64,000 bases of DNA from Oscillospiraceae bacterium (GCA_003343845.1 QAKK01000035.1:7266-71265); one strand, 5' to 3'. Positions 51,068-59,648 are shown, counted from the stretch's first letter. Notes: generated by a model not told the origin, from the sequence alone. Made by a program: numbers and translations.

Positions 51068-51550
51068 ATGAACCGCAATCTTCGTTTTCTCTGCCGCGGC
51101 GCGCTGATCGCCGCGCTCTACGTCGTCCTGACATGGCTGTGTTCCCTCGTCGGTCTGGACAAGGGTGTCATCCAGATGCGCCTTTCCGAGGCGCTCTGTG
51201 TGCTGCCCGCCTTCACGGGTGCTGCCGTGCCCGGTCTTTTTGCCGGCTGTCTGCTTGCCAATCTGCTCACAGGCAGTGCGCTGCCCGACATCATTTTCGG
51301 CAGCCTGGCAACGCTCATCGGCGCGCTCGGCGCCTATGCCCTGCGCAAAAACAAGTGGCTCGTGCCGCTGCCGACCGTGCTTGCCAATGTGCTCATCATT
51401 CCGCCCGTCCTGCGCTTTGCCTACGGTGTGGAGGGGACGATCCCCTATTTCATGCTCACCGTCGGCATCGGTGAAGTGATCTCCGCCTACATCTGCGGCA
51501 TGCTGCTTTACGCCGCGGTGAATCTCCGGAAGGCACAGCTGTTCGGATAA
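51068..51550 (+). CDS. queT: Queuosine precursor transporter QueT
   Basis: A 160-residue membrane protein of the QueT family (S component of an ECF transporter), about six helices: RFLCRGALIAALYVVLTWLCSLVGL, LPAFTGAAVPGLFAGCLLANLL, GSLATLIGALGAYALR, VPLPTVLANVLIIPPVLRFAYG, IPYFMLTVGIGEVISAYICGMLLYAA. It should import preQ0/preQ1 or queuine-type precursors with the shared energising module encoded elsewhere. Start at 51068; another ATG ten bases upstream is out of frame and inside the riboswitch expression platform. Confidence 0.92.
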   Translation: MNRNLRFLCRGALIAALYVVLTWLCSLVGLDKGVIQMRLSEALCVLPAFTGAAVPGLFAGCLLANLLTGSALPDIIFGSLATLIGALGAYALRKNKWLVPLPTVLANVLIIPPVLRFAYGVEGTIPYFMLTVGIGEVISAYICGMLLYAAVNLRKAQLFG

Positions 51551-51577
51551 ATTCCGGCACGCCGCCCCCTCTCCGGA

Positions 51578-51606
51578 TTGACAAGTCCGTCGTGACACCA
51601 TATAAT
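51578..51606 (+). promoter_or_regulatory. Promoter of the AraC-family gene
   Basis: TTGACA (51578-51583), 17 bases, TATAAT (51601-51606); consensus quality. Confidence 0.85.
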
Positions 51607-51637
51607 TATTCTGTACAGAACATCCGGGGAGGCGCGC

Positions 51638-52519
51638 ATGGAACCGATTTTTCACAACACGGGACGCATTTTCTATCTCGGCGGTCCGAACTATGCGGAA
51701 AATGACTTCTTTTTCATTGAAAGCATGGGGGACAACCTGCCCTCTCCCGCCTACACATTCCACCGCGAACGCAAAAAGAACGACAGAAAAAGCATCTATG
51801 TCTTTGAGCACGTCATCAGCGGTAAGGGCTATATCGAATGCGGCGGGCGGCACTATGAGGTCAAGGCAGGGGATTTCTATTTTCTGAGCCGCCTCTATTC
51901 GCACAAATACTGGTCGGACAAAAACGACCCCTATCATAAGATCTGGATCAACGCGGGCGGACGCCTGCTGGACGGCGTGGTCAACGCCTGCGGCTTCACC
52001 GACGGCGCGGTGGTCGTGCCCGGCTCGGACACACTGCACTACTTTGAGGAGCTGCATGAGACGCTGGCGGATGTCAATGCCGAAAACGCGGCGGAACGCA
52101 TCCGCATCAGCGAGGGCATTCTCTGTCAGATGCTGCTGACCGCGCGGGACGAGCTGTACCGGCATCAGCGTGCCGCAGTCAGCACCGCCGAGCGCATCAA
52201 GGACTTCATCGACTCGGGACTGGGCTATGACATGTCGCTGGACGACATCGTGCGGCACTTCTACCTGAATAAGTCCTACATCATCAGCATTTTCGGCGCC
52301 AAATACGGCTGTACGCCGAAGCAGTATATTCTCGACCGCAAAATACAGGCGGCGCGCACGCTTTTGGAGGAGGACTGTGATACCATCGCCGAGATCGCGG
52401 ACACCCTGCACTTTTCCTCGTCGCAGCACTTCTCGGCGTCCTTCAAGAAAAATGTCGGCGTCTCACCGGATGCCTACCGAAAAGCCTTCCGCCAAAAGCA
52501 GGAATCGACGGCAGACTGA
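51638..52519 (+). CDS. AraC family transcriptional regulator
   Basis: A 293-residue regulator. An N-terminal cupin sensor (FEHVISGKGYIECGGRHYEVKAGDFYFLSRLYSHKYWSDK) is followed by the C-terminal double helix-turn-helix (YDMSLDDIVRHFYLNKSYIISIFGAKYGCTPKQYILDRKIQAARTLLEE, then IAEIADTLHFSSSQHFSASFKKNVGVSPDAYRKAF). Such proteins often control carbohydrate genes; the nearby GH43 gene is a possible target but no direct evidence exists. It has a consensus promoter and its own terminator. Confidence 0.92.
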   Translation: MEPIFHNTGRIFYLGGPNYAENDFFFIESMGDNLPSPAYTFHRERKKNDRKSIYVFEHVISGKGYIECGGRHYEVKAGDFYFLSRLYSHKYWSDKNDPYHKIWINAGGRLLDGVVNACGFTDGAVVVPGSDTLHYFEELHETLADVNAENAAERIRISEGILCQMLLTARDELYRHQRAAVSTAERIKDFIDSGLGYDMSLDDIVRHFYLNKSYIISIFGAKYGCTPKQYILDRKIQAARTLLEEDCDTIAEIADTLHFSSSQHFSASFKKNVGVSPDAYRKAFRQKQESTAD

Positions 52520-52524
52520 ATCAA

Positions 52525-52558
52525 GCAAGGCATACGTTTTTGCGCGTATGCCTTTTTT
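52525..52558 (+). terminator. Terminator of the AraC-family gene
   Basis: Stem AAGGCATACG/CGTATGCCTT with loop TTTTTGCG and six T. Confidence 0.85.
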
Positions 52559-52626
52559 GCAATTTTTCCGGCATGCATGCAATAAAATACGCTTCCCGCG
52601 CATTTACAGGATGAAAGGTGTGAGAC

Positions 52627-53214
52627 ATGTTGATTTTTTCTTACGAAAAAACGAAACAACAGGAGACGGAGAACACGCTGCTGGATACATTGCTCGGGCG
52701 GATCGCCATCGGCGACACCGCGGCGCTCGAAGCACTGTATCGCCGCACGCAAACGGCAGTCTACAGTTTTGCCCTTTCTGTTTTGAAGAACGCACACGAT
52801 GCAGAGGATGTGCTGCACGACTGTTATGTCGCCGCGTGGAACAGTGCCGCGCAGTATCACTCGCGGGGCAAACCCATGGCATGGCTGATTACGATTGCGA
52901 AGAATCTGTGCCTTCAGCAGCTGCGCGCGCAGCGCAAAACGGCAGACATGCCGGAGGATATGCATGCATTTTTACCGGCGGATTCCGCCGGCATGTCCGT
53001 CGAGGACCGCACCGTACTGTCAGCATGTATGCGGCAGCTGTCCGACGGGGAGCGGCAAATCGTGACGCTGCACGCCGTCGCCGGTTTCAAGCATCGGGAA
53101 ATTGCGGCAATTCTGCAGATGCCGCTCGCCACAGTTCTTTCAAAATACAATCGTGCCATTAAAAAACTGAAACAACATTTACAAGCAGGAGGTATCGGTC
53201 ATGACAGAACATGA
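52627..53214 (+). CDS. ECF-type RNA polymerase sigma factor
   Basis: A 195-residue sigma-70 family factor. Region 2 is VYSFALSVLKNAHDAEDVLHDCYVAAWNSAAQY, region 4 is LSDGERQIVTLHAVAGFKHREIAAILQMPLATVLSKYNRAIKKLKQHL. Its last bases overlap the start of the RsgI/PepSY-type membrane protein by 14 bases, a sigma/anti-sigma arrangement. Start MLIFSYEKTKQQE is preceded by GAAAGG-type site. The inducing signal is unknown. Confidence 0.9.
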   Translation: MLIFSYEKTKQQETENTLLDTLLGRIAIGDTAALEALYRRTQTAVYSFALSVLKNAHDAEDVLHDCYVAAWNSAAQYHSRGKPMAWLITIAKNLCLQQLRAQRKTADMPEDMHAFLPADSAGMSVEDRTVLSACMRQLSDGERQIVTLHAVAGFKHREIAAILQMPLATVLSKYNRAIKKLKQHLQAGGIGHDRT

Positions 53215-54436
53215 AATCAACAAAAAGCTGCGGGATGCTTATGCGCACGCTGCACCGGATGTTTTGCCCGCCGTGCGCGCCGACTGCACAGAATCGAAAG
53301 GCGGTGTATGTATGACAACAACAAAAAAGGTAAAACGTCCGTTTGCGCGTCTCGCCGCGCTTGCTGCATGCCTGTGCCTTGCGGCAGGCTGCATCTTCGG
53401 CTATCTGCGGTATCAGATCAACTATGCCGTGGATGCCACGGTTTCGCTGGATGTCAATCCGAGCGTAGAAATTACAGTCAACCGGAAAGAGCGGGTGCTG
53501 CAAGTCACGCCGCTGAATGCGGACGGTGAGATCATCGTCGGCGATATGGACTTTCGCGGCAGCGACCTTCGGGTGGCAGTCAACGCAATCATCGGCTCCA
53601 TGGTGCAGAACGGTTATCTGAGTGAGCTTGCGAATTCCGTCCTCATCAGCGTTGACAACAACAATACCGAGCGCGGCGCAGCCATGCAGGCGCAGCTCAC
53701 AGATGCGGTCAATCAGTTGCTGCAAACCGAAACATTCAGCGGCGCTGTGCTGAGTCAGACCGTTACAAAAGACGACGCGCTGAAACAGCTGGCAGAAGCC
53801 TACGGCATTACCGTCGGAAAAGCACAGCTGATCCGGGACATTTTAGACGATGACGGGCGGCATACCTTCGACGAGCTGGCTTCCCTCTCCATCAACGAAC
53901 TGAACCTGCTGCGGCGGGACGTATCTTCGGCGGAAACGAAGATTGAAGCGATCGGCACCGCCAGTGAAAAAGCCTATATCGGCACGAAAAAAGCAAAAGC
54001 AATCGCCTTTGCACATGCTGGTGTGGATGCAGCAGCGGTTCTGTCCTGCAAAACCGAAATGGATACAGAAGGCGGCATCATGGTCTATGACGTTGACTTT
54101 GAAGCAGGACGCTTTGAATACGAGTATGAGATTGATGCTGCAACCGGCAAAGTCCTGAAAGCCGAAAAAGAGATCGACGATGATGCAGCCGCATCTTCCG
54201 AAAAGCCTTTCGTCCCGACCCCGGAAATGATCGATGAAAGCAAAGCAAAGACAACTGCTTTTGCACATGCGGACGTATCTGCCGCCGATGTGACCGATTA
54301 CGAATTCAAGGTCGACACGGACGATGGAAAAACCGTCTATGAGCTGGATTTTCGGGTCAGCAGCACGAAATACGAGTATGAAATCGACGCTGCAACCGGT
54401 AAAATTCTGAAAGCCGAAAAAGAGATCGACAATTGA
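53201..54436 (+). CDS. RsgI-like anti-sigma membrane protein with PepSY repeats
   Basis: A 411-residue protein: a short cytosolic N-terminus (about 50 residues), one transmembrane helix (LAALAACLCLAAGCIFGYL), then the RsgI-like outer domain (VDATVSLDVNPSVEITVNRKERVLQVTPLNADG) and two PepSY-type repeats (AFAHAGVDAAAVL... and AFAHADVSAADVTDYEFKVD), each ending with EIDAATGKVLKAEKEID or nearly the same text. RsgI proteins bind sigma-I type factors and respond to extracellular polymer signals. The overlap with the sigma gene supports such a role. What it binds outside is unknown. Confidence 0.82.
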   Translation: MTEHEINKKLRDAYAHAAPDVLPAVRADCTESKGGVCMTTTKKVKRPFARLAALAACLCLAAGCIFGYLRYQINYAVDATVSLDVNPSVEITVNRKERVLQVTPLNADGEIIVGDMDFRGSDLRVAVNAIIGSMVQNGYLSELANSVLISVDNNNTERGAAMQAQLTDAVNQLLQTETFSGAVLSQTVTKDDALKQLAEAYGITVGKAQLIRDILDDDGRHTFDELASLSINELNLLRRDVSSAETKIEAIGTASEKAYIGTKKAKAIAFAHAGVDAAAVLSCKTEMDTEGGIMVYDVDFEAGRFEYEYEIDAATGKVLKAEKEIDDDAAASSEKPFVPTPEMIDESKAKTTAFAHADVSAADVTDYEFKVDTDDGKTVYELDFRVSSTKYEYEIDAATGKILKAEKEIDN

Positions 54437-54475
54437 TTTTGTTCCGGCGATGTTTTTCTTGCAAAAACGTAAAAC

Positions 54476-54505
54476 AAAAAAGACGCACTTCGGTGCGTCT
54501 TTTTT
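54476..54505 (+). terminator. Terminator of the sigma/RsgI operon
   Basis: 13-bp perfect stem AAAAAAGACGCAC/GTGCGTCTTTTTT with a TTCG tetraloop. Confidence 0.95.
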
Positions 54506-54597
54506 GTAAATCAGTGAGAATCGCGTCAGATGTCGGTCCCTACAGAATAGCGGAAGCCTTGTACAAACCGTAGAGCGCCGTCTGTCTCCCGCCGTAT

Positions 54598-54786
54598 CTC
54601 AGCCTTCCCCAGTGGGAAAGGTGTCGCCGAAAGGCGACGGATGAGGGACTGTAGGCAGCTGGCACAGCATATCGCGACGTTTGGCATATATCAATCCCAC
54701 ATCGGGCACAGGATATTTTCCAATCGGGAAAACTCCGCGAGAGACTTTGCGTCTCGTACAGTTCTCTCCCAAGGGAAGCCTGAAAA
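54598..54786. repeat. Dispersed repeat or MITE-like element of about 190 bases
   Basis: The 361 bases between 54437 and 54797 hold the terminator at 54476 and this element. It begins CTCAGCCTTCCCCAGTGGG, contains a hairpin GTCGCC-GAAA-GGCGAC (54623-54638) with GGATGAGGGA, and ends with TCTCCCAAGGGAAGCC, a near-inverted copy of its start. No transposase is present. The first part resembles the widespread Oscillospirales repeat that also supplies the palindromes at 48057 and 60932. No gene is supported within it. Confidence 0.55.
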
Positions 54787-54797
54787 GCGCTTTTCTT

Positions 54798-55130
54798 TCA
54801 GAACACCACCACAAGCAGCATCTTGAAGCGCTCCTTGCCGCGGACGGCGTGCGGGTGTCCGGCGGGCATGACGATCGACTGCCCCTCGGTGAGCGTGTAG
54901 TTCACGCCGTCGATCGTGATCTCGCCCTCGCCGTCAAGGCAGGTGACAAATGCATCGCCACCCGACTTGTGTGAGCTGATCTCCTCACCCTTGTCAAAGG
55001 CGAACAGCGTGATACTGACGGCATCGTTCTGCGCCAGCGTCTTGCTGACGACCTGTCCCTCGCCGTAGGCGACCTGATCGCGCAGGGTGAACACCTGTGC
55101 CTTTTCGATGTTCTTCATGATTTCTTTCAT
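54798..55130 (-). CDS. Cupin domain protein
   Basis: A 110-residue single-domain cupin. The barrel motifs are DKGEEISSHKSGGDAFVTCLDGEGEI (first cupin motif, with a single His) and SIVMPAGHPHAVRGKERFKML (second motif, HPH). The metal ligand set is incomplete compared with enzymes such as dioxygenases, so it may be a small-molecule binder. The start at 55130 (MKEIMKNIEKAQ) is one of several possible; the ATG two codons upstream of the bsh stop overlap is less likely. It follows the bile salt hydrolase gene by 14 bases. Confidence 0.8.
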   Translation of the reverse strand: MKEIMKNIEKAQVFTLRDQVAYGEGQVVSKTLAQNDAVSITLFAFDKGEEISSHKSGGDAFVTCLDGEGEITIDGVNYTLTEGQSIVMPAGHPHAVRGKERFKMLLVVVF

Positions 55131-55144
55131 TTTGTACTGTATCC

Positions 55145-56134
55145 TCATTTGCTTGAATGTCTGTTCTGATAGAGTATCTGCGATTCGGTCACGGGCGCAA
55201 AATGGGCAAGCGTTTTTGCGTCGAGATTTTCCGCGTGCATGTCCACTGCGCTGATGCGGGAATTGTCATAGGTGGTGTAATAATAGATGCCGCGATCCGC
55301 ATTGCAGCAGGAGGTGTAGATCGTGATCTCATACTTTCCCGCAGCGACCTCACAACAGCCGCGCGGCTGCTCTACCGCGCCGAGAATATGAAAGAACTGG
55401 CTCACACTCGCATTCTCATCCTCGCCCGATACCGCATGCGCACGCACAAATGCCGCACGGACGAAGCGGGATGCCGATGAAAGATCGCCGGGCAGCCCGA
55501 GCGCACCCATGCCGCGGCTGTAGGTGCGCAGGGCAAGCGCATCCGAGAAGCGGTTCTCCGGCTGCTTCGGCGAAAGCTGCATATAGTCGTTCAGGCGGAA
55601 CATCTGCATGTCGAAGGGCGGATTGTTGGTGAGCACGCCCGCCGGGTTGTCATAGATGTGCAGCCCTGTCGCCGTGGATTCCACCGTGATCGCCTCGTTT
55701 CGGTCCGCGATCAGCCAATGGAGCTGTGCGGGCGGAAACTTGTCGGAAAACGGCGTATACGTGATGGTTGCACCGGCAAGCAGTGTGCGCGCCTCGGCGA
55801 CGCTTGCCGCACTGCCGAGCAGCCAAGGGATCAGCTCAAACTGCGCGATATTCTCCCTGCCCGGCAGCACCGCCGTGTACACCGCGTTGCCGACAAAGTT
55901 GAGCCCCGCTGCGCAGAGTCCCTTCTCGTTCATCGCGTCATAATAGAGCGGGTAGCCGTCCGCCACATGCGCCATGCCGAGGATGGCATAATGCGTGTCG
56001 CGCCGCGCCGTGTGCCGGAAGTCAAGCGGAAAGGCGCGCGGGGTGAGCACGATCTCATCCCCGTAAGAAAATTCGTAGTCGAGCGTCCGCCCGAAGTAAA
56101 AATCCTTGGTCTTATACGTTGCAGCCGTGCACAT
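55145..56134 (-). CDS. bsh: Bile salt hydrolase (choloylglycine hydrolase)
   Basis: A 329-residue Ntn hydrolase that cleaves the amide of conjugated bile acids. After Met removal Cys2 becomes the nucleophile (MCTAATYKTKDFYFGRTLDYE, with Arg16 and Asp19 at the positions of Arg18/Asp21 of the Clostridium perfringens enzyme); GLNF supplies the Asn82 equivalent, TNNPPFD the Asn175 and SSASRFVRAAF the Arg228 equivalents. FSYGDEIVLTPRAFPLDF is a family-typical stretch. No signal peptide, so it acts in the cytosol. A TTG codon precedes the ATG; the ATG at 56134 with GGAGA upstream is used so that Cys is second. Penicillin V acylase remains an alternative. Confidence 0.92.
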   Translation of the reverse strand: MCTAATYKTKDFYFGRTLDYEFSYGDEIVLTPRAFPLDFRHTARRDTHYAILGMAHVADGYPLYYDAMNEKGLCAAGLNFVGNAVYTAVLPGRENIAQFELIPWLLGSAASVAEARTLLAGATITYTPFSDKFPPAQLHWLIADRNEAITVESTATGLHIYDNPAGVLTNNPPFDMQMFRLNDYMQLSPKQPENRFSDALALRTYSRGMGALGLPGDLSSASRFVRAAFVRAHAVSGEDENASVSQFFHILGAVEQPRGCCEVAAGKYEITIYTSCCNADRGIYYYTTYDNSRISAVDMHAENLDAKTLAHFAPVTESQILYQNRHSSK

Positions 56135-56155
56135 CAAATCGTCTCCTTGTCTGAT

Positions 56156-56866
56156 TCAATCTAAAATTCTGCCGTCGGTCGAGAGGGTCACGACCTGCCA
56201 GGGCAGGAACTTGCCGCTGTTTTGGAGCGCCGTCTTTGCCGCCTGTTCCAGCCCGCCGCAGCAGGGCACCTCCATGCGCACGACCGTCACGCTCACGATG
56301 TTGTTTGCCTTGATTATATCCGTAAGTTTGGCGGCATAATCAGCCTCGTCGAGTTTCGGGCAGCCGATCAGCGTGATCTTGCCGCGCATGAAGTCCTCGT
56401 GCAGCCGCGCATAGGCATAGGCAGCGCAGTCGGCGGCAATCAGCAGCTTTGCCCCGTCGAAATACGGCGCATTCACCGGGACCAGCCGTAGCTGACAGGG
56501 CCACTGCGCAAGGCGGGAGACCGCCGTGCCCTGCGGTGCCGCCGCGGGTGCGTCCCCGCTCCGGTCAAAGCGGACAAGCCGTTTGCCGGGGCAGCCGCCG
56601 TGCGCATGTGCGGCAGGTGCCGCGCCCTTCTTCGCCTTGGCGGCAAGCACTGCCGCCTCGTCGTAGGCAGCCGCCTCGCGCTCGACAAAGGTGATCGCCC
56701 CCGTCGGGCAGGCGGGCAGGCAGTCGCCGAGTCCATCGCAATAATCGTCGCGCAGCAGCTTTGCCTTGCCGTTGACCATGCCGATGGCGCCCTCGTGACA
56801 GGCGGAGGCGCAGGCGCCGCAGCCGTTGCATTTTTCTTCATTTATATGAATGATTTTTCGGATCAT
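56156..56866 (-). CDS. Ferredoxin-like protein with two [4Fe-4S] sites and a C-terminal Cys pair
   Basis: A 236-residue protein: N-terminal ferredoxin (CNGCGACASACHEGAIG and CDGLGDCLPACPTGAITFVE), an Ala/Gly-rich linker with AHAHGGCPGKRLVRF, and a C-terminal part with AADCAAYAYARLHEDFMRGKITLIGCPKLD and MEVPCCGG. The second ferredoxin motif lacks the usual CxxC spacing (C-x4-C-x3-C). It resembles iron-sulfur proteins of unknown function next to other redox genes. It is the first gene of an operon with bsh and cupin (gap of 21 bases), which has no obvious electron-transfer step. Confidence 0.78.
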   Translation of the reverse strand: MIRKIIHINEEKCNGCGACASACHEGAIGMVNGKAKLLRDDYCDGLGDCLPACPTGAITFVEREAAAYDEAAVLAAKAKKGAAPAAHAHGGCPGKRLVRFDRSGDAPAAAPQGTAVSRLAQWPCQLRLVPVNAPYFDGAKLLIAADCAAYAYARLHEDFMRGKITLIGCPKLDEADYAAKLTDIIKANNIVSVTVVRMEVPCCGGLEQAAKTALQNSGKFLPWQVVTLSTDGRILD

Positions 56867-57030
56867 TTGTAAGTCCTCGCTTTCTCTGTTGTGCTTTTAT
56901 TATAGAACACTGCACATGCAAATTCGGTTGTAAAAACAACAAATTGCAAAAATAGCGAAAAAGACTGTCCGAAATGATTATACGCCGCGGTGCGCCTGCT
57001 GTCAATCCACGCGATTTTTCGCCGAAAACC

Positions 57031-57059
57031 TTGACAAAGCCTTTGCCGTGTGCTACCAT
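57031..57059 (+). promoter_or_regulatory. Promoter of the proS transcript
   Basis: TTGACA (57031-57036), 17 bases, TACCAT (57054-57059) preceded by TGC (extended -10 feature). Confidence 0.65.
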
Positions 57060-57300
57060 GAGGAAAAGACAATGACGAAAAAACAGTAGACAGCAAAACG
57101 CCGCAGAGAGAAGCCGGAGGGTGCAAGGCTTTGGCGGGAGACTGTCGAACCCGTTTTCCGAGTCTGCGGCGACGAGCCGCACGGTGCGCCCGTTATCGCG
57201 TGTGCGGCATCTGCCGCGATGAGTGCGGAGGTTTTCTCCGAATTCGGGTGGTAACACGGAGTTTTTCGTCCCGAGCCTTTACGGCTCGGGAATTTTTTAT
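57060..57300 (+). promoter_or_regulatory. T-box leader of proS
   Basis: A tRNA-responsive leader of about 240 bases. Stem I is closed by CGCCGCAGA and TCTGCGGCG, with the AG-bulge GAGAGAAG and a GGAGGGTG element; the region GAACCCG near 57147-57153 is a plausible specifier (proline CCN). The conserved antiterminator core GGGTGGTAACACGGA lies at 57246-57260, followed by a terminator (CCCGAGCC/GGCTCGGG, 57270-57289, and T run). Uncharged tRNA-Pro would favour readthrough into proS, whose start is 48 bases below. Confidence 0.88.
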
Positions 57301-57347
57301 TTTTAGCAGTCTTATTTGAATTTTTGATATACATCGGAGGCAACACT

Positions 57348-59090
57348 ATGAAACTCAGTCAACTTGTCGGCGACCGCTTTAAGGAAAAGCCCGCCGGCGC
57401 CGTCATCGACAGCCATGCGCTGATGCTGCGCGGCGGCTACATGAAGTTTGTGGGCAGCGGCATTTTCTCGCAGTTCCCGCCGCTCTACCGCATCACCGCC
57501 AAGATCGAGAAGATCCTGCGCGAGGAGATGGACAAAATCGACGGGCAGGAGGTTCTCTTCCCCGTGACGATGCCCGCCTCGCTTTGGGAGGAATCCGGCA
57601 GATATTCGAGCATCCAGTCCGAGCTGCTCCGCTTCAAGGACAGAAACAACACCCCGATGGTGCTCGGCATGACGCATGAGGAGGCAGCCGTGCAGCTTGT
57701 CCGCGACTATGCGACGAGCTACTCGAAGTACCCCTTCATGATCTATCAGATCCAGACCAAGTTCCGCGACGAGGCGCGCCCGCGCGCGGGTATGATCCGC
57801 GTGCGCGAGTTTACGATGAAGGACGCCTACTCCTTCCACACCTCGCAAGCCGACCTCGAAGCCTACTACGATCGCTGCCACCGCGCCTATGAGCGCATTT
57901 TCGCCCGCGCGGGCGTGCCCGAGGTTGTCTCGGTCAAGTCCGACTCCGGCATGATGGGCGGCAGCGTGTCGCATGAGTTCATGCTGCTCACGCCGATCGG
58001 CGAGGACACGCTGGTCATCTGCCCCGAGTGCGGCTACAGCGCCAACATGGAGGCGGCGGACTGCATCGTGGAAAAGCCCGCAGACGAAACCGAAGCGCCG
58101 CTCACCCGCGTACACACGCCGGGCGCGCACACCATCGAAGAGGTCTGCGCCCAGCTGCATGTCCCCGTGGAGAAGACCGCGAAAGCCGTCGTCTACCAGG
58201 AGAACCTGACCGATGACTACATCGTCGTCTTCACGCGCGGCGACCTCGACATCAACGAGACCAAGCTGCGCAACTTCCTCGGCAAGGAGATCCACCCCGC
58301 GCTGATCACCGAGGAATCCGGCATTGTCGCCGGTTTCATCGGCGCGCACGATTTTGGGGGTAAAGCCAAGCTCTACTTTGACCGCTCGCTCGAGGGCGCA
58401 AAGAACCTCGTCTGCGGCGCAAACGAGGTGGATTACCACTACACCGGGTTCAACGCCGAGCGCGACTACGGCAAGGTCGAATACCACGACTTCTCCAAGG
58501 CGATCGCGGGCGGCATCTGCCCGAGCTGCGGCAAGCACACGCTGACCGTGTCAAACGGCATTGAAGTGGGAAACATCTTCCAGCTCGGCACGAAGTATAC
58601 AAAGACGATGAACATGACCTACCTCGACGAGGCGGGCGAGAGCAGGAACCCGATCATGGGCTGCTACGGCATCGGCGTCGGCAGACTTGCCGCATCGGTG
58701 TGCGAAGCGCGCCATGACGACTACGGTCCGATCTGGCCGATCACGATCGCGCCCTGGCAGGTGCAGCTCTGCTGCGTCCGTGCGGACGACGCCGACTGCA
58801 AGTCCTTTGCGGACGGGCTTTACGCCGCGATGCAGAAGGACGGCATCGAAGTGATGTACGATGACCGCGACGTGCGCGCAGGCGTCATGTTCTCGGACGC
58901 CGACCTGCTCGGTACACCGGTGCGCGTGGTCGTCAGCCCGCGCAACATGAAGGACGGTCTCGTCGAGATCTCGACCCGCGACAAGAGCGTGGACATCAAG
59001 GTCCCGAAGGATGAGGCGCTCGACGCCGTGAAGAAGGTCGTCGCCGACCTGTTTGCCGCGATCGACGCAAAGGTACCCGAAAGCATCTGA
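57348..59090 (+). CDS. proS: Prolyl-tRNA synthetase
   Basis: A 580-residue class II aminoacyl-tRNA synthetase charging tRNA-Pro. Motif 1 is MKFVGSGIFSQFPPLYRITAKIEKILREEM, motif 2 with the ATP site is FRDEARPRAGMIRVREFTMKDAYSFH, and the C-terminal motif 3/anticodon part is MGCYGIGVGRLAASVCE...VQLCCVRADDADCK. The INS editing domain of bacterial-type ProRS is present in the middle (about 220-400: HTIEEVCAQLHVPVEKTAKAVVY). The start at 57348 follows GGAGG. Regulated by the T-box leader. Confidence 0.98.
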   Translation: MKLSQLVGDRFKEKPAGAVIDSHALMLRGGYMKFVGSGIFSQFPPLYRITAKIEKILREEMDKIDGQEVLFPVTMPASLWEESGRYSSIQSELLRFKDRNNTPMVLGMTHEEAAVQLVRDYATSYSKYPFMIYQIQTKFRDEARPRAGMIRVREFTMKDAYSFHTSQADLEAYYDRCHRAYERIFARAGVPEVVSVKSDSGMMGGSVSHEFMLLTPIGEDTLVICPECGYSANMEAADCIVEKPADETEAPLTRVHTPGAHTIEEVCAQLHVPVEKTAKAVVYQENLTDDYIVVFTRGDLDINETKLRNFLGKEIHPALITEESGIVAGFIGAHDFGGKAKLYFDRSLEGAKNLVCGANEVDYHYTGFNAERDYGKVEYHDFSKAIAGGICPSCGKHTLTVSNGIEVGNIFQLGTKYTKTMNMTYLDEAGESRNPIMGCYGIGVGRLAASVCEARHDDYGPIWPITIAPWQVQLCCVRADDADCKSFADGLYAAMQKDGIEVMYDDRDVRAGVMFSDADLLGTPVRVVVSPRNMKDGLVEISTRDKSVDIKVPKDEALDAVKKVVADLFAAIDAKVPESI

Positions 59091-59114
59091 CACCTGTCCG
59101 ACAAGGAGGTTTGC

Positions 59115-59648
59115 ATGAGCAACATTTGGCATGACATGAACCCGAAGCGCATCACGCCGCGCGACTTTGAATGCGTGATCGAGATCACCAAGGGTTCCAA
59201 AAAGAAGTATGAGCTGGACAAGGAATGCGGACTCCTGCGTCTTGACCGCATCCTGTACACCTCGACGCATTATCCCGCCAACTACGGCTTCATCCCCCGC
59301 ACCTACGGCGACGACAACGACCCGCTGGACGTGCTGGTGCTCTGCTCGGAATCGATCGAGCCGATGACGCTGGTGCGGTGCTACCCCATCGGCGTGATCT
59401 CGATGATCGACAACGGGCGCAATGATGAAAAGATCATCGCCATTCCGTTCAGCGACCCGACCTACAACCAGTACAAGAGCATCGACGAGCTGCCGACGCA
59501 CACCTTCGACGAAATGCGGCACTTCTTCAGTGTCTACAAGGCACTGGAGAACAAGGAGACCGCCGTCAACGAGGTGCGCGGTCCCGAAGAAGCCGTCAAA
59601 ATCATCTCAGACGCGATCACGCACTACGTGGACACGTTCTGCAAGTAA
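59115..59648 (+). CDS. ppa: Inorganic pyrophosphatase (type I)
   Basis: A 177-residue soluble family I pyrophosphatase that hydrolyses pyrophosphate to drive biosynthetic reactions. Active-site signatures: ECVIEITKGSKKKYELD, LDRILYTSTHYPANYGFIPRTYGDDNDPLDVLVL with the D-x-D-P-x-D metal loop (DNDPLDV), and VISMIDNGRNDEKIIAIPF. AGGAGG precedes the ATG by the usual distance. It lies 24 bases after proS and 15 before the homoserine dehydrogenase gene, probably in one operon. Confidence 0.96.
   Translation: MSNIWHDMNPKRITPRDFECVIEITKGSKKKYELDKECGLLRLDRILYTSTHYPANYGFIPRTYGDDNDPLDVLVLCSESIEPMTLVRCYPIGVISMIDNGRNDEKIIAIPFSDPTYNQYKSIDELPTHTFDEMRHFFSVYKALENKETAVNEVRGPEEAVKIISDAITHYVDTFCK

Noticed and set aside
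51058..51474. Alternative queT-region frame starting at ATG 51058
   Set aside because: It lacks membrane segments and is Arg/His rich; the frame starting at 51068 gives a clean QueT protein.
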